The notes under the pieces are model-generated. The model was not told the origin of the DNA, searched no databases, and saw only the letters and a program-made list of their open reading frames with translations. From Bacteroidales bacterium (lineage in GTDB: Bacteria; Bacteroidota; Bacteroidia; Bacteroidales; UBA10428): DNA of 64,000 nt. The DNA lies in contig JAFGKY010000053.1 of the NCBI GenBank assembly GCA_016928305.1, positions 51,492-115,491 of the forward strand, read 5' to 3'. Positions 9,042 to 17,838 of this stretch are shown here, piece after piece (position 1 is the stretch's first letter; every line of letters starts with the position of its first letter). The translations under genes and the position numbers were made by a program.

Positions 9042-9231
9042 ATAATTCATATTATATTAACATTCATTTAGTTAACGATGAACGTCATTGTAAGCTTTTT
9101 CTGACTAAAGTATGCCTGACGGAAGACAGGCCAGAGTCAAATGATGTTAAGCAGCACGATATTTATTTGTTGCCCCTGACTTAATTCAGGTGAAAGGCAA
9201 GGATCAGGGGTGGGTCTAATAATTAATAGAT

Positions 9232-9239
9232 TATATTTG
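9232..9239 (+). promoter_or_regulatory. probable Bacteroidota -7 promoter box (TATATTTG)
   Basis: Exact match to TAnnTTTG, 23 bases before the ATG of the HIT gene. No clear TTTG -33 box is seen at the usual distance. Confidence 0.45.
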
Positions 9240-9262
9240 TAATCTTAAATTCATTTTTCCCC

Positions 9263-9745
9263 ATGTCTTGCCCCTTTTGTGACCCGCAGATAAAAGATTG
9301 TGTTTTTTTTGAATCCAAGAATTTTCTCGCTGTTTATAACATTGCCCCGGTGTTGCCCGGCCATTCCCTTGTTATCCCCAGGGATCATATTGTCAGCTTT
9401 ATTGATCTCAACCCGCAACAAAGAACGGAATTCCTGGAAACCACAACAAGGGCAGTGAGAATACTTCTGAAAGCTTTCCATACCGATGCTTTTGATTTAT
9501 CGATACAGGAAAAACCCGAAGCCGGGCAGACCATTGAACATCTCCACTTGCACATCCTGCCCCGGCTGAAAGGTGATATGCCCAATCCGGGTGACTGGTA
9601 TCCGGTAATCCATACGAGTGATTCGATGATCATGGACGACAGGAACCGGAAACGGCTGCCGGAAGATGATCTTCGAAGAATCGTGGATAAACTGAGGAAT
9701 GTGGCATCCCGACCGGATCTGCAGGAACATGTCAGAGAAGTCTGA
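9263..9745 (+). CDS. HIT-family nucleotide hydrolase
   Basis: A 160-residue cytosolic protein. The histidine triad EHLHLHILPR carries His93, His95 and His97; by analogy with FHIT the middle residue, His95, is the nucleophile that forms the nucleotidyl intermediate. N-terminal CPFC and the segment APVLPGHSLVIPRDH are typical of the branch related to diadenosine polyphosphate hydrolases (FHIT/Ap4A type). Likely substrates are dinucleoside polyphosphates or nucleotide adducts. Monocistronic: it has its own -7 box and is separated from the convergent gene by a bidirectional terminator. Confidence 0.9.
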   Translation: MSCPFCDPQIKDCVFFESKNFLAVYNIAPVLPGHSLVIPRDHIVSFIDLNPQQRTEFLETTTRAVRILLKAFHTDAFDLSIQEKPEAGQTIEHLHLHILPRLKGDMPNPGDWYPVIHTSDSMIMDDRNRKRLPEDDLRRIVDKLRNVASRPDLQEHVREV

Positions 9746-9810
9746 CCAGGGATACAGGCAGTGGATTCAAGAATATATAATTGAATCAGCGACAGGATTG
9801 TTGGTATAAA

Positions 9811-9840
9811 AAAAGCCGGCCTTTTATCAGACCGGCTTTT
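9811..9840. terminator. bidirectional Rho-independent terminator
   Basis: Stem AAAAGCCGG (9811-9819) pairs with CCGGCTTTT (9832-9840). A T-run follows on the plus strand and an A-run precedes it, so it can end both the HIT transcript and the convergent minus-strand gene. Confidence 0.85.
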
Positions 9841-9857
9841 GTTTGTTCTGAGATATC

Positions 9858-12197
9858 TTATCTTCGCTGATCGGATGATGTTCGGCTTTGCGATCTGCCG
9901 GAGGATGATGAACGTGTTGTGGGCTCTGACCTTGTAACCCGTGCATTGGTGCTGCGCTGATCTCCTCTTTCACGGGTGTATTGCTGCCGATCCAGATCAG
10001 TTCGTGATCTTGTGGAAGAGGATTGACGTGTTGTGGTGGCCGGTTGTGTGGTTGTTGTTTCCCTTGTGGCAGGTTTCCATGTATTGTTTTCTCTTTTTTG
10101 CCATTCCTGATCCGTATGGCGGTATACATTTCCATCCCTATCGGTATATACGTTGTTCTGTGAGGATTGACGTGTTGTCTGTCCTGTACTGGTTGACCGG
10201 GAAGGAGCAGAAGTACCAGATGTGGAAGATCGTGTTGTGGTCGAAGACCGGCTTGTGCGTTGCGGTGTGGTTGTTGTTGTGGATGTTCTGGATGAAGTTG
10301 ACTGGCGGGTTGAGGTTTGTGTTGATGATCGTGTGCCCGCAGTACCTGAGTCAGTTCTTCTTGTTGTTGTCGTCGAACGAGATGCAGCTGACGGTGTAGT
10401 AATGCGGCGACTGGATTCAACACCACTCCTGTGCTGAGCGTATACATTCTGCGGTGGCTGGTTATAGGATACATGATGATATACGGTGCGCTGAACCGGA
10501 TTAGGACCATAATAATGATGATAATAATGATGATAGGGAGGCCGGTATGCCGGAGGACCCCAGTAACCACCGTAATAATGATAATGGTAATGCGGATGGC
10601 TGTAATACCATGTATACCAGCTGTAAGGTCTCCAGACAGGAGTTGAAAAACCTATACACCATCCATTGTAAGGATCATAATACATATGATAGCCATAGGT
10701 CCATGGGCGCGCATAATAATGACGATGGTACCAGGAGTGATAATGAAAACCAGTGCCATAGACTACTGTGGGACCGTAAATATAACATCCGGTGTAGCCG
10801 GGGGTGTAACCGACATATACAATATCGGGAGTATAGTCATATACATAAACATATCTTACATGATGTACGGGTGCACTTGGTGGTATATCCTGTACTTCGC
10901 CGGGAACATGTACGCAAACCTCCCAGGGACCCAGGGCTCTGTCGGATTCAAACCATACGCCGTTCTCACAGACGTAATAACGGCTGTTTATCAGCAGAAC
11001 TGTATTTGGGGAATTCTCAGCATATGCAACACGGGTTCCGGGTATGTTAATGAATTTCGGATTTCCGTCATAGGTAACTTCAGCTGTGGCTTCATTCCTC
11101 CTGACTGTTGCAGTTTGCGGTATTGTTGCATCGAGAACCGCTTCCTTGGCAGCATAGGTTCCGGCAACACTGGCCAGAATCCTGTCTTTCTCGCTTCCTT
11201 CGGGAATGGTTGAAAACTCCTGTGGAAGCATATCTGCAGGAACATATTCCCATGGCCCTTTCATTAATTTTGATATATACCAGCGACCCGATAAAAGGAT
11301 GTAATATGACTGGCTGTTGATATCCATAAATACGTCACTTTGCGTATTTTTGAGATAGAGAAGACCTGATCCTTCCACCGGTGCAAAAACCGGCTCGCCA
11401 TCGGTAACGATGAGCTCGGCAGGATTTGAACGCACTACTATTTCAGGCACAGCTTCTATCTGGATTTCACTTTCTGTAGTGGCCTGGGTATCATCAATCA
11501 ACTCGCGGATGTTCGCATGGGGATTTCGTTCATATTTCCAGGTGCCTCTCAGGACATCGGATGTGACAAACCACATGCCGTCACCATAGAGCCAGTATTC
11601 ATGTGGTCCGGGATCGAAAACAATAAAATAAGGAGTATTCACAACCTGTTGTATCGTTGATCCTTCAATAAGCTCTGTACGGGGTTCTCCGTCGATGGTA
11701 ATCAATACTGCGGGTCTGTCCCGTATAATAATTTCGGGAGGTGTATTGTTAAGTCCTTCTGCCCCGACCTTCCCGCTGTTGGCTTCCTCGATGGTTGCCA
11801 GCAGCTCATCCAGCTGGAATACAAGACTCATTTTGGGTATTTCGGTCTCCAGTATTGTTCTGATTTCTTCTACCCTGGTGGCATCCATTTCACCCGGGAA
11901 CTTAATGTTACCAATAGCAATGGATTCAAGCATTACCATCCTTGCTTCCCGGTCAGTGGCCATACGGGCATCAAACCAGAAGGCTCCAAAAACCGGTTCG
12001 CTTTCCTTTCTCTGTTTGATCATAACCGCAGCCCTGCCATGAAGATTATTCCCTTCCAGCGATTCAGGCTGAGGTTGATACAGGGTTATCGTTCCTTGTT
12101 TGGAATGGATCTCCCGCGGCCAGTATGCCTCTTCTGACCATGAAGCCTGGCTGAGCAGGAGGCTGTTTAGGAGCAGAAGTAAAGATATCCGTTTCAT
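9858..12197 (-). CDS. secreted three-repeat protein with His/Tyr-rich section and Ser/Thr/Arg tail, function unknown
   Basis: A 779-residue exported protein (signal peptide MKRISLLLLLNSLLLSQASW). After an N-terminal domain (about 25-140) come three imperfect repeats of about 75 residues near 152-225, 250-330 and 362-440, each with (R)xxPAxxxxxDGEP, a segment like TPYFIVF or ESNYYVC, a (G)xWF/Y motif and a closing GPW or GTW. Residues about 445-590 are packed with Tyr, His, Trp and Gly (VRYVYVYDYTPD, GYTPGYTG). Residues 600-779 are a low-complexity Ser/Thr/Arg/Gln tail. This layout matches a widespread family sometimes labelled carbohydrate-binding family V/XII in databases (from memory). No catalytic motif is visible. 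The repeats could be carbohydrate-binding; the tail is probably disordered and may attach to the envelope. Confidence 0.75.
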   Translation of the reverse strand: MKRISLLLLLNSLLLSQASWSEEAYWPREIHSKQGTITLYQPQPESLEGNNLHGRAAVMIKQRKESEPVFGAFWFDARMATDREARMVMLESIAIGNIKFPGEMDATRVEEIRTILETEIPKMSLVFQLDELLATIEEANSGKVGAEGLNNTPPEIIIRDRPAVLITIDGEPRTELIEGSTIQQVVNTPYFIVFDPGPHEYWLYGDGMWFVTSDVLRGTWKYERNPHANIRELIDDTQATTESEIQIEAVPEIVVRSNPAELIVTDGEPVFAPVEGSGLLYLKNTQSDVFMDINSQSYYILLSGRWYISKLMKGPWEYVPADMLPQEFSTIPEGSEKDRILASVAGTYAAKEAVLDATIPQTATVRRNEATAEVTYDGNPKFINIPGTRVAYAENSPNTVLLINSRYYVCENGVWFESDRALGPWEVCVHVPGEVQDIPPSAPVHHVRYVYVYDYTPDIVYVGYTPGYTGCYIYGPTVVYGTGFHYHSWYHRHYYARPWTYGYHMYYDPYNGWCIGFSTPVWRPYSWYTWYYSHPHYHYHYYGGYWGPPAYRPPYHHYYHHYYGPNPVQRTVYHHVSYNQPPQNVYAQHRSGVESSRRITTPSAASRSTTTTRRTDSGTAGTRSSTQTSTRQSTSSRTSTTTTTPQRTSRSSTTTRSSTSGTSAPSRSTSTGQTTRQSSQNNVYTDRDGNVYRHTDQEWQKRENNTWKPATRETTTTQPATTTRQSSSTRSRTDLDRQQYTRERGDQRSTNARVTRSEPTTRSSSSGRSQSRTSSDQRR

Positions 12198-12315
12198 AAT
12201 GCAGTATTTTTATATAATTAAAGATAATCGAAAGCATTTAATCTTACTAACGTAATCTTTACAAAAAGAATACCATTTTTTAACACCCTTTAAGCAGGAA
12301 AGACCGGAAATAAAA

Positions 12316-12345
12316 AACCGCCGGGATTTTCAGATCCTGGCGGTT
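12316..12345 (-). terminator. Rho-independent terminator
   Basis: On the minus strand the stem AACCGCCAGGA / TCCCGGCGGTT is followed by TTTTTTA. It lies 45 bases downstream of the stop codon of the gene ending at 12390. Confidence 0.85.
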
Positions 12346-12389
12346 GATTATCCGTATCTGATTTGAGGCAGATACCGGTTGAAACAGTG

Positions 12390-13163
12390 TTATTTAATCT
12401 GCATTAAGGTGGCCCTGAATGTATGACTCTTCAGATCATCGGGATAATATATCGTTAATGTATTTGACGGAATAGGGGATGTAGAGGAATACAACTTGTA
12501 ACCGATGGTTCCTCCGGTGGACGTGTAACCCAATCCATAATAACTTTTTGAAAATACGAAGATGTTGGATGAATAGATCACCAGACTTAAAACCCTTGTC
12601 CGAAAACCGGTATAACCGGCCGGAAGGTTAACCGTTACGTAATTCAATGTTGCATCCGTAGTGCCCGTTAAATCAGTGATCTCACCAATGCCTATACCAT
12701 CCGAACCAATTTTCAAGGTATCGGTGACCTGAATACTGGTCATTTCAACCGGAAGCTTGTCGGACCCGATCGATTTGGCACACAGAGCATACGGTACCGA
12801 CAGCAATTGCGAAGTCCCCATCTCAATGAAGTCAGTCCCGGTGCTGTTCCCCAGGTATACTTTGATAAAATGATCATCAGCGCTCCAGTCAATGACAGAC
12901 CACGTTCCATCAACCGTACCACCGAATATCTTAAGGTTAACGAGGCCCTGATCCGAGGTAGTGGCCAGGTGAATTTCCCTGTAAACAACCGTACCGGAAC
13001 CACTTCCCGAAAGGATTTCAATTTTGAAGCTTACGTCCTGACTGGCAACAATTTTTCCGTCGGCATCCCGGACCACTGCCTGATAATTGAAGAAATCAGG
13101 AGGTTGTGCAAAAGCAAAGAATACCCATGCAATTGCAGAAAAGGTTAGGAATATTTTTTTCAT
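12390..13163 (-). CDS. secreted FNYQAVVRD-family protein, function unknown
   Basis: A 257-residue protein with a signal peptide ending FAFAQP, then FNYQAVVRDADGKIV, a fibronectin-like region with VYREIH and DQGLVNLKIFGG, and GTSQLLSVPYALCAKS. This pattern recurs in many Bacteroidota surface proteins (known from general experience), often as the N-terminal half of longer proteins with fibre or tail-collar domains. Here the C-terminal 120 residues (about 140-257) are a small beta-rich domain, and no T9SS sorting signal is seen. It lies 15 bases downstream of the small T9SS protein and ends at a terminator, so the two form one transcript. No function is known for the family. Confidence 0.75.
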   Translation of the reverse strand: MKKIFLTFSAIAWVFFAFAQPPDFFNYQAVVRDADGKIVASQDVSFKIEILSGSGSGTVVYREIHLATTSDQGLVNLKIFGGTVDGTWSVIDWSADDHFIKVYLGNSTGTDFIEMGTSQLLSVPYALCAKSIGSDKLPVEMTSIQVTDTLKIGSDGIGIGEITDLTGTTDATLNYVTVNLPAGYTGFRTRVLSLVIYSSNIFVFSKSYYGLGYTSTGGTIGYKLYSSTSPIPSNTLTIYYPDDLKSHTFRATLMQIK

Positions 13164-13178
13164 GGCTGTGAATATTGG

Positions 13179-13664
13179 TTAATGTTTGACAATTTTAAAG
13201 GATCGGATTATTTTATTGTCCGCGGCAGTAATAGTAAGAATATATTCCGCCGCTGGCAATGCGCTTAGGTCTAACTGGATTTCAGGCGAAATTACCGGTT
13301 CAGTGTGAATCCTGGATCCGTTGATGTTGTATAATTCAACAGAATACTCCTGCAGCATTTCATCAAATGAAAGATTGACAAAACTGGTAAATGGAACAGG
13401 ATATACCTTCACAGACAGTTCCAGGACAGGATCGGCATAGTCCAGCGCAACAAGAAGCCCGGGTTGATGGAATCCCTGTGTCAGTGTAAAGCTGCCGGTA
13501 CTGAATGTTTCTATGACAACTTCACCCAGCGTCCAGCTTATCTGGTTGTTGGCGGTTTCAAAGGTGCTACCCGATGTGGCAACAACTTCAAGATTCACTT
13601 CCTGTGCAATCACAGAAAAAGGAAACAACAATAGAAGTAAATGCAAATAAGATTTATTTTTCAT
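13179..13664 (-). CDS. small T9SS type A cargo protein
   Basis: A 161-residue protein with a signal peptide ending VIAQ, a short beta domain with ISWTLGEVVIETF and TLTQGFHQPG (residues about 40-78), and a T9SS type A sorting domain over the last 80 residues (VKVYPVPFTSFVNLSF, VELYNINGSRI, LPAAEYILTI, SFKIVKH). Known of such domains: they direct passage through the type IX system and attachment to the surface. The GEV...GFHQP module is common in small Bacteroidota T9SS proteins and is often coupled with FNYQAVVRD proteins, as here. No enzymatic part is present; the whole mature protein is one short module plus the sorting tag. Confidence 0.85.
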   Translation of the reverse strand: MKNKSYLHLLLLLFPFSVIAQEVNLEVVATSGSTFETANNQISWTLGEVVIETFSTGSFTLTQGFHQPGLLVALDYADPVLELSVKVYPVPFTSFVNLSFDEMLQEYSVELYNINGSRIHTEPVISPEIQLDLSALPAAEYILTITAADNKIIRSFKIVKH

Positions 13665-13762
13665 GGTATCGTTATTAAAATGAGATACAGTGCAAATGAT
13701 AATTGTTTTAAGTTATAAAAATCAGATTTATTCTCACACAGAATTCATTTCTTTTAAGCAAG

Positions 13763-14356
13763 TTAATCTATTCCAAACACAGGTAATTCTGTAAATTCCA
13801 CATCCCCGGGAATTTCAAACAGGCTGGATTTTACCGGAACATTAACATCAATCTTTGTGGCTTCCTGTTTGGTTGTGGTACCCATGACTGACATTTCCAT
13901 AAACATGAGCATGCCGTTCCAGGTAAGCACCTTGCCCATTTCACCCTTAAATACACGGCAATCCTTTCCCAGAAATTTCTCAGTGCCGGCTTCCTGAAAT
14001 CCCATTTTAGCATATGTTTCTTGTGTGATCTTTTCAATATCTTCCATTTCTAAAATCATCTCGATCATGGGATTTCTTAACTTTTGGCCGGTTTTGGTGT
14101 CCGGATCATACATATACTGCATGTCTCCCTGGCTTATGACCCATCCCTTATGTGTTTGTCCTTCTTCAGTCATATCCATATAGTTGGCACATTTATAACC
14201 ATAATCATCGAAATATACAGTACTTGTTCCTGTACTTGTTCCTGAGTGTTTGTATTCAATGATGCCGGATTTGATTCCGTAGATTTTAAACATTTCCTGC
14301 GATTGTAACGGAAGAACAACCGACAGGCAGAACAAAACAAAAAGTAAGGTTTTCAT
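13763..14356 (-). CDS. exported protein of unknown function, tandem paralogue A
   Basis: A 197-residue protein with a cleavable signal peptide (MKTLLFVLFCLSVVLPLQSQ). It shares nearly full-length similarity with the next gene upstream (14471-15160): YGIKSGIIEYKH, TVYFDDYGYK against TLYFDKYGHR, a GW-(V/T)-IS segment, MGF-x-x-AG, EKxLGK-(D/E)-CRVF, MGKVLTWNG and TKQEATKIDVNV are common to both. The cysteine in CRVF is conserved, as is a hydrophobic C-terminal FxxP motif. I do not recognise the family; proteins of this kind in Bacteroidota are annotated as DUF4412-like or outer-membrane lipoprotein carrier-like, which I cannot confirm. The paralogues differ in anchoring: this one is soluble or periplasmic, the other a lipoprotein. 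Confidence 0.75.
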   Translation of the reverse strand: MKTLLFVLFCLSVVLPLQSQEMFKIYGIKSGIIEYKHSGTSTGTSTVYFDDYGYKCANYMDMTEEGQTHKGWVISQGDMQYMYDPDTKTGQKLRNPMIEMILEMEDIEKITQETYAKMGFQEAGTEKFLGKDCRVFKGEMGKVLTWNGMLMFMEMSVMGTTTKQEATKIDVNVPVKSSLFEIPGDVEFTELPVFGID

Positions 14357-14470
14357 AACAGTTATTTATTTGTGATTGATAAAAAAGATTATGACGAATC
14401 GTTTGTTTTATTTATCAGCAGAGATAAGATCTCTTTTTATCCTCCTGCCATAATACACGATGTGAAGACC

Positions 14471-15160
14471 TTACGGTCTCATCCCTCCCATTTCCGGGAT
14501 GGTCATTTCAGTGAATGTGACATCCTTGGGCAATTCAAAGACCGAAGGGTTAACACGCACATTAACGTCAATCTTCGTGGCTTCCTGTTTGGTAGTCATG
14601 CCCATAACGTTCATTTCCATGTACATCAACAGTCCATTCCAGGTAAGCACCTTGCCCATGTCACCAGTAAAAACACGACATTCCTTACCCAGGTATTTTT
14701 CATTACCGGCAGGTTTGAATCCCATTTTATCATAGGTCTCTTCTGTGAATTTCTCCAGGTCATTCACCTTCGTCAGCGATTCAATCATTGTGTTTTTCAT
14801 TTTGTTTCCCTGTTTGCGGCCCTCTTTGTACATGTATACCATGTCATCAAAACTTATTGTCCAGCCTTTATCTGCCTGGTTGTTCATAACCATATCGGAA
14901 TAGATGGCAGACCGGTGACCGTATTTATCAAAATACAATGTGGTGGTACCCGTTCGCTGACCGGTATGCTTGTATTCGATAATCCCGGATTTGATTCCGT
15001 ATAATTTCAGGCTAACATCCGGTTCTTCCTGCTCCAGTTCGGTGAGGACATCCTCAGGTTCTTTTTCTTTTGCAGCTGGCTTTTTATCCTGTGAGCAATG
15101 GTTGAACAGCCACATTAGCAATAATACAGATAAAATGGAAGTTAAGATTTTTGTTTTCAT
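14471..15160 (-). CDS. lipoprotein of unknown function, tandem paralogue B
   Basis: A 229-residue protein with a lipoprotein-type start: hydrophobic MKTKILTSILSVLLLMWLF followed by NHCS, with Cys22 as a plausible acylation site. A charged linker rich in Glu and Lys (residues 26-48) precedes the 175-residue domain shared with the adjacent gene 13763-14356. The 114-base gap between them shows no promoter or terminator, so co-transcription is likely. The pair looks like a tandem duplication in which one copy acquired or lost a lipid anchor and linker. Function unknown; the domain may bind a lipid or another hydrophobic ligand, but this is only a guess from its size and location. Confidence 0.75.
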   Translation of the reverse strand: MKTKILTSILSVLLLMWLFNHCSQDKKPAAKEKEPEDVLTELEQEEPDVSLKLYGIKSGIIEYKHTGQRTGTTTLYFDKYGHRSAIYSDMVMNNQADKGWTISFDDMVYMYKEGRKQGNKMKNTMIESLTKVNDLEKFTEETYDKMGFKPAGNEKYLGKECRVFTGDMGKVLTWNGLLMYMEMNVMGMTTKQEATKIDVNVRVNPSVFELPKDVTFTEMTIPEMGGMRP

Positions 15161-15227
15161 TGTGATGATTTTAAAATTGATTTATTATTAATATCTGCTG
15201 GTTTATGCCTTGATATCCTCTTATAAC

Positions 15228-17765
15228 TTATTGAACAGCTATTTTTTCTCTCATTATCCCGTTGCCTTTACGAATTTCCACAATATAAATCCCTCCTGCA
15301 AGATGGCTTACGTCCATAAGCACCAAACCCGATTGAACTATCGTTTCTGATATTACTGCTCCCTGGTTATTGTATAATTTTATTGTCGAACCATTCTCAG
15401 CCATGATCTGTATAAAATCGGTCGCCGGATTGGGCATGATTCGTACATCGTCATCCCTTGACTGATCGTAAACAGGATTTACCGTTTTGTCAACCAGTCT
15501 CATATTGTCAAATTTCACCCATCCGGTTTGCGTTCCCACCTGGACAGAAAGCTGCATATGGGTAAACAATGTGTTAACAACAAATTCGAAAGCATGTGAT
15601 GAAGGTGCTGTATTCAATACGATTTCTTCGTTGAAAATATTCGACCAGGGATCAATACTTTGCTCGAATGAGATCCGGCACGGCCGGTCATCGGTTTCAG
15701 CAGAGGCATCGAATGTCAGCTTACAGGTTGATCCTGTTTCAAGCCTGTCGATCTGGGAAGAAGAAAGAACCTGGTTGAGCTGTACATCCCATGGAACAGG
15801 TTCAGCTGCAATTGCAGTAACGGATACCACACAGGCACCGTTAACCAGTTCGCAATCGGCTTCGGCACCATTTTCGTCTGCAACGCATAGTTCCCAGGGT
15901 GTTAAAATACAATCTTCAAAATCACCGTTTTCAAGGATATTATCCGGATCGGTTTCGCTTCCCGGTATGCAGGTTCCTCCCATTTCCGACAGGGGCCTTC
16001 GCCATATAACGCCATTACGATATCCGGCGTACAGATATTGTTCATCCAATGTAAGCGTATTGCACTGATTAATGGGAATACCGGTGTTAACCGGCTTCCA
16101 GTTCTTACCCGTGTCCGTTGACAGGAAGATGCCTTCATCATAAGTACCGGCAAATATCAATGAATCATTCACGGCAAGGGACATTATAATTGCATAGTCT
16201 TTCATCCCGGCATCTATCGGGTTCCAGCTTGCACTTTTATCGGTTGAAATGAACAAACCACCTCCCCAGGTTCCTGCAACGATATGGGTGTCAATTACGG
16301 CAAAAGAGGTGACAGGTCTTCTGGTTATATCCGAATTCACATCGGTCCAACTGCGACCGGTTGCATTAAACCTGAAAATCCCTTCATCTACGCCGCAAAA
16401 AACCAACGTGTCATAAACGGTAAATGCATTTACATTTAGATTTGTCAGTCCGTCATTTACCGGTTCCCAGTTCAGGCCATCGTTTGCTGACAGAAATACC
16501 CCGCCTTTTGTACCGGCAAAAAGAATTGTATCAAAGGCGGCAAGCGCGGTTACCGCTTTATTTGTAAGTCCGGTGTTGATGGATCTCCATTGGGTGTTGT
16601 TTTCCGTTGATACCAGGATGCCCGCGCCATTTGTTCCGGCAAGGAGACTCGTATCACTCATCATCAGGCAATTGATGTAACCTGAACCTGGCATTGGATC
16701 TGAAGAATTCCAGTTGGCGCCATGATCGGGCGATAAATAGACACCGCTGCCGAAGACACCAGCGGCAATTTCATCCTTGCCGACAGCAATAGCCCGGACA
16801 ATAAAGCCTCGTAAACCCTGGTTGACGGCATTCCAGTTCATTCCATTATCGGAAGAGAGAAAAATCCCTTTTTTACGGATTCCGGCATATACATTCTCGT
16901 TGCATACCAGCATGCAGGCAATGGATTCGCTGTTCAATCCTGCCGGTTCCCAGCTTGATCCTTTGTCTCTTGAGAGGTAGATACCATCTGTATATGTTCC
17001 GGCAAAAAGAATGGTATCCTTTATAACCAGTGTCATGATCAACTGGCTTGTTAATTCATCGCCGGCACGATTCCAGCTCAATCCGTTATCCGCTGAGAGA
17101 AAGACTCCGTCACCATATGTTCCGGCAACGATATTCATATCGCTGAATGCAAGGGTTTGTATGCTTTGGCTGGTTGAATCAATAGTAAACGCATTCCAGC
17201 TTGAATCGTTGTCAGAAAACTGAAAAACTCCGCCACTGTCAGTCCCTGCCCACAGGTTTGTTCCGTCCACAGCCAGTGTATAAACATTCTTGTACGGTAA
17301 TCCGGTATTGACAGGAGTCCAGTTCGAGCCGCTGTCGGTGGACAAGAAGATACCTCCTCCCCGTGTCCCGGCGAACAGATGATTATCTTTTACGGCAAGG
17401 GCCAGTACGTTATTATCTGTCAGTCCTTGATTAACGCGTGTCCAGTTTGATCCCTTGTCGGTAGATAAGTATACACCTCCCCCGTCCGTTCCGGCAAAAA
17501 GATTTGTGCCACTGGAAGCAAGACATGCGACTACTGAGTTCTCTAATCCGTTGTTGACCATGTTCCAGTTCAACCCCTGGTCTGCAGACCGGAAAACACC
17601 TCCCCCACCTTGCGTACCGGCAAATATGTCAGTCCCCATAATGGTTAAACATTGAACATTACCACCGTAAGGCCCGTTTGTCTTAGTCCATTGTCCATGA
17701 ACGGGTATGGAAAAGGATACAATTATCAGGACTGAAAGCATTAAAGAACGTATTGTTATTACCAT
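15228..17765 (-). CDS. T9SS-secreted propeller protein with 14 BNR-like repeats and a carbohydrate-binding-like domain
   Basis: An 845-residue protein. A signal peptide (to about residue 25, HGQW) is followed by about 14 repeats of 38-42 residues at 25-590, each of the form V-x-x-L-A-x-x-x-x-x-L-F-A-G-T-x-x-G-G-V-(F/Y)-L-S-x-D-x-G-x-x-W-x-x-V-N-x-G-L. This resembles BNR/sortilin-type or YCF48-like propeller repeats; 14 could make two seven-bladed propellers. Residues about 610-755 resemble a CBM4/9-like jelly roll (ENGDFED, WDVQLNQ, CKLTFDASA, WVKFDNMRL). The last 80 residues are a T9SS type A sorting domain (IMPNPATDFIQI, IKLYNNQGAVI, GGIYIVEI). Probably a surface-displayed binding protein; no enzymatic motif is visible. 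The repeats are similar enough at the DNA level to allow slippage or recombination. Confidence 0.88.
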   Translation of the reverse strand: MVITIRSLMLSVLIIVSFSIPVHGQWTKTNGPYGGNVQCLTIMGTDIFAGTQGGGGVFRSADQGLNWNMVNNGLENSVVACLASSGTNLFAGTDGGGVYLSTDKGSNWTRVNQGLTDNNVLALAVKDNHLFAGTRGGGIFLSTDSGSNWTPVNTGLPYKNVYTLAVDGTNLWAGTDSGGVFQFSDNDSSWNAFTIDSTSQSIQTLAFSDMNIVAGTYGDGVFLSADNGLSWNRAGDELTSQLIMTLVIKDTILFAGTYTDGIYLSRDKGSSWEPAGLNSESIACMLVCNENVYAGIRKKGIFLSSDNGMNWNAVNQGLRGFIVRAIAVGKDEIAAGVFGSGVYLSPDHGANWNSSDPMPGSGYINCLMMSDTSLLAGTNGAGILVSTENNTQWRSINTGLTNKAVTALAAFDTILFAGTKGGVFLSANDGLNWEPVNDGLTNLNVNAFTVYDTLVFCGVDEGIFRFNATGRSWTDVNSDITRRPVTSFAVIDTHIVAGTWGGGLFISTDKSASWNPIDAGMKDYAIIMSLAVNDSLIFAGTYDEGIFLSTDTGKNWKPVNTGIPINQCNTLTLDEQYLYAGYRNGVIWRRPLSEMGGTCIPGSETDPDNILENGDFEDCILTPWELCVADENGAEADCELVNGACVVSVTAIAAEPVPWDVQLNQVLSSSQIDRLETGSTCKLTFDASAETDDRPCRISFEQSIDPWSNIFNEEIVLNTAPSSHAFEFVVNTLFTHMQLSVQVGTQTGWVKFDNMRLVDKTVNPVYDQSRDDDVRIMPNPATDFIQIMAENGSTIKLYNNQGAVISETIVQSGLVLMDVSHLAGGIYIVEIRKGNGIMREKIAVQ

Positions 17766-17838
17766 GGTATGTTGAGTCGAAAATTGGAATAATTTTATTG
17801 CCTTTCAAAATTTCTTCAAATCTGCCAGCATAAATTAC

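Noticed and set aside
9827..10646. Long open frames on both strands within the repeated tail of the 779-residue protein
   Set aside because: They are frame-shifted readings of a Ser/Thr/Arg-rich low-complexity region; the real frame has a signal peptide and conserved repeats.
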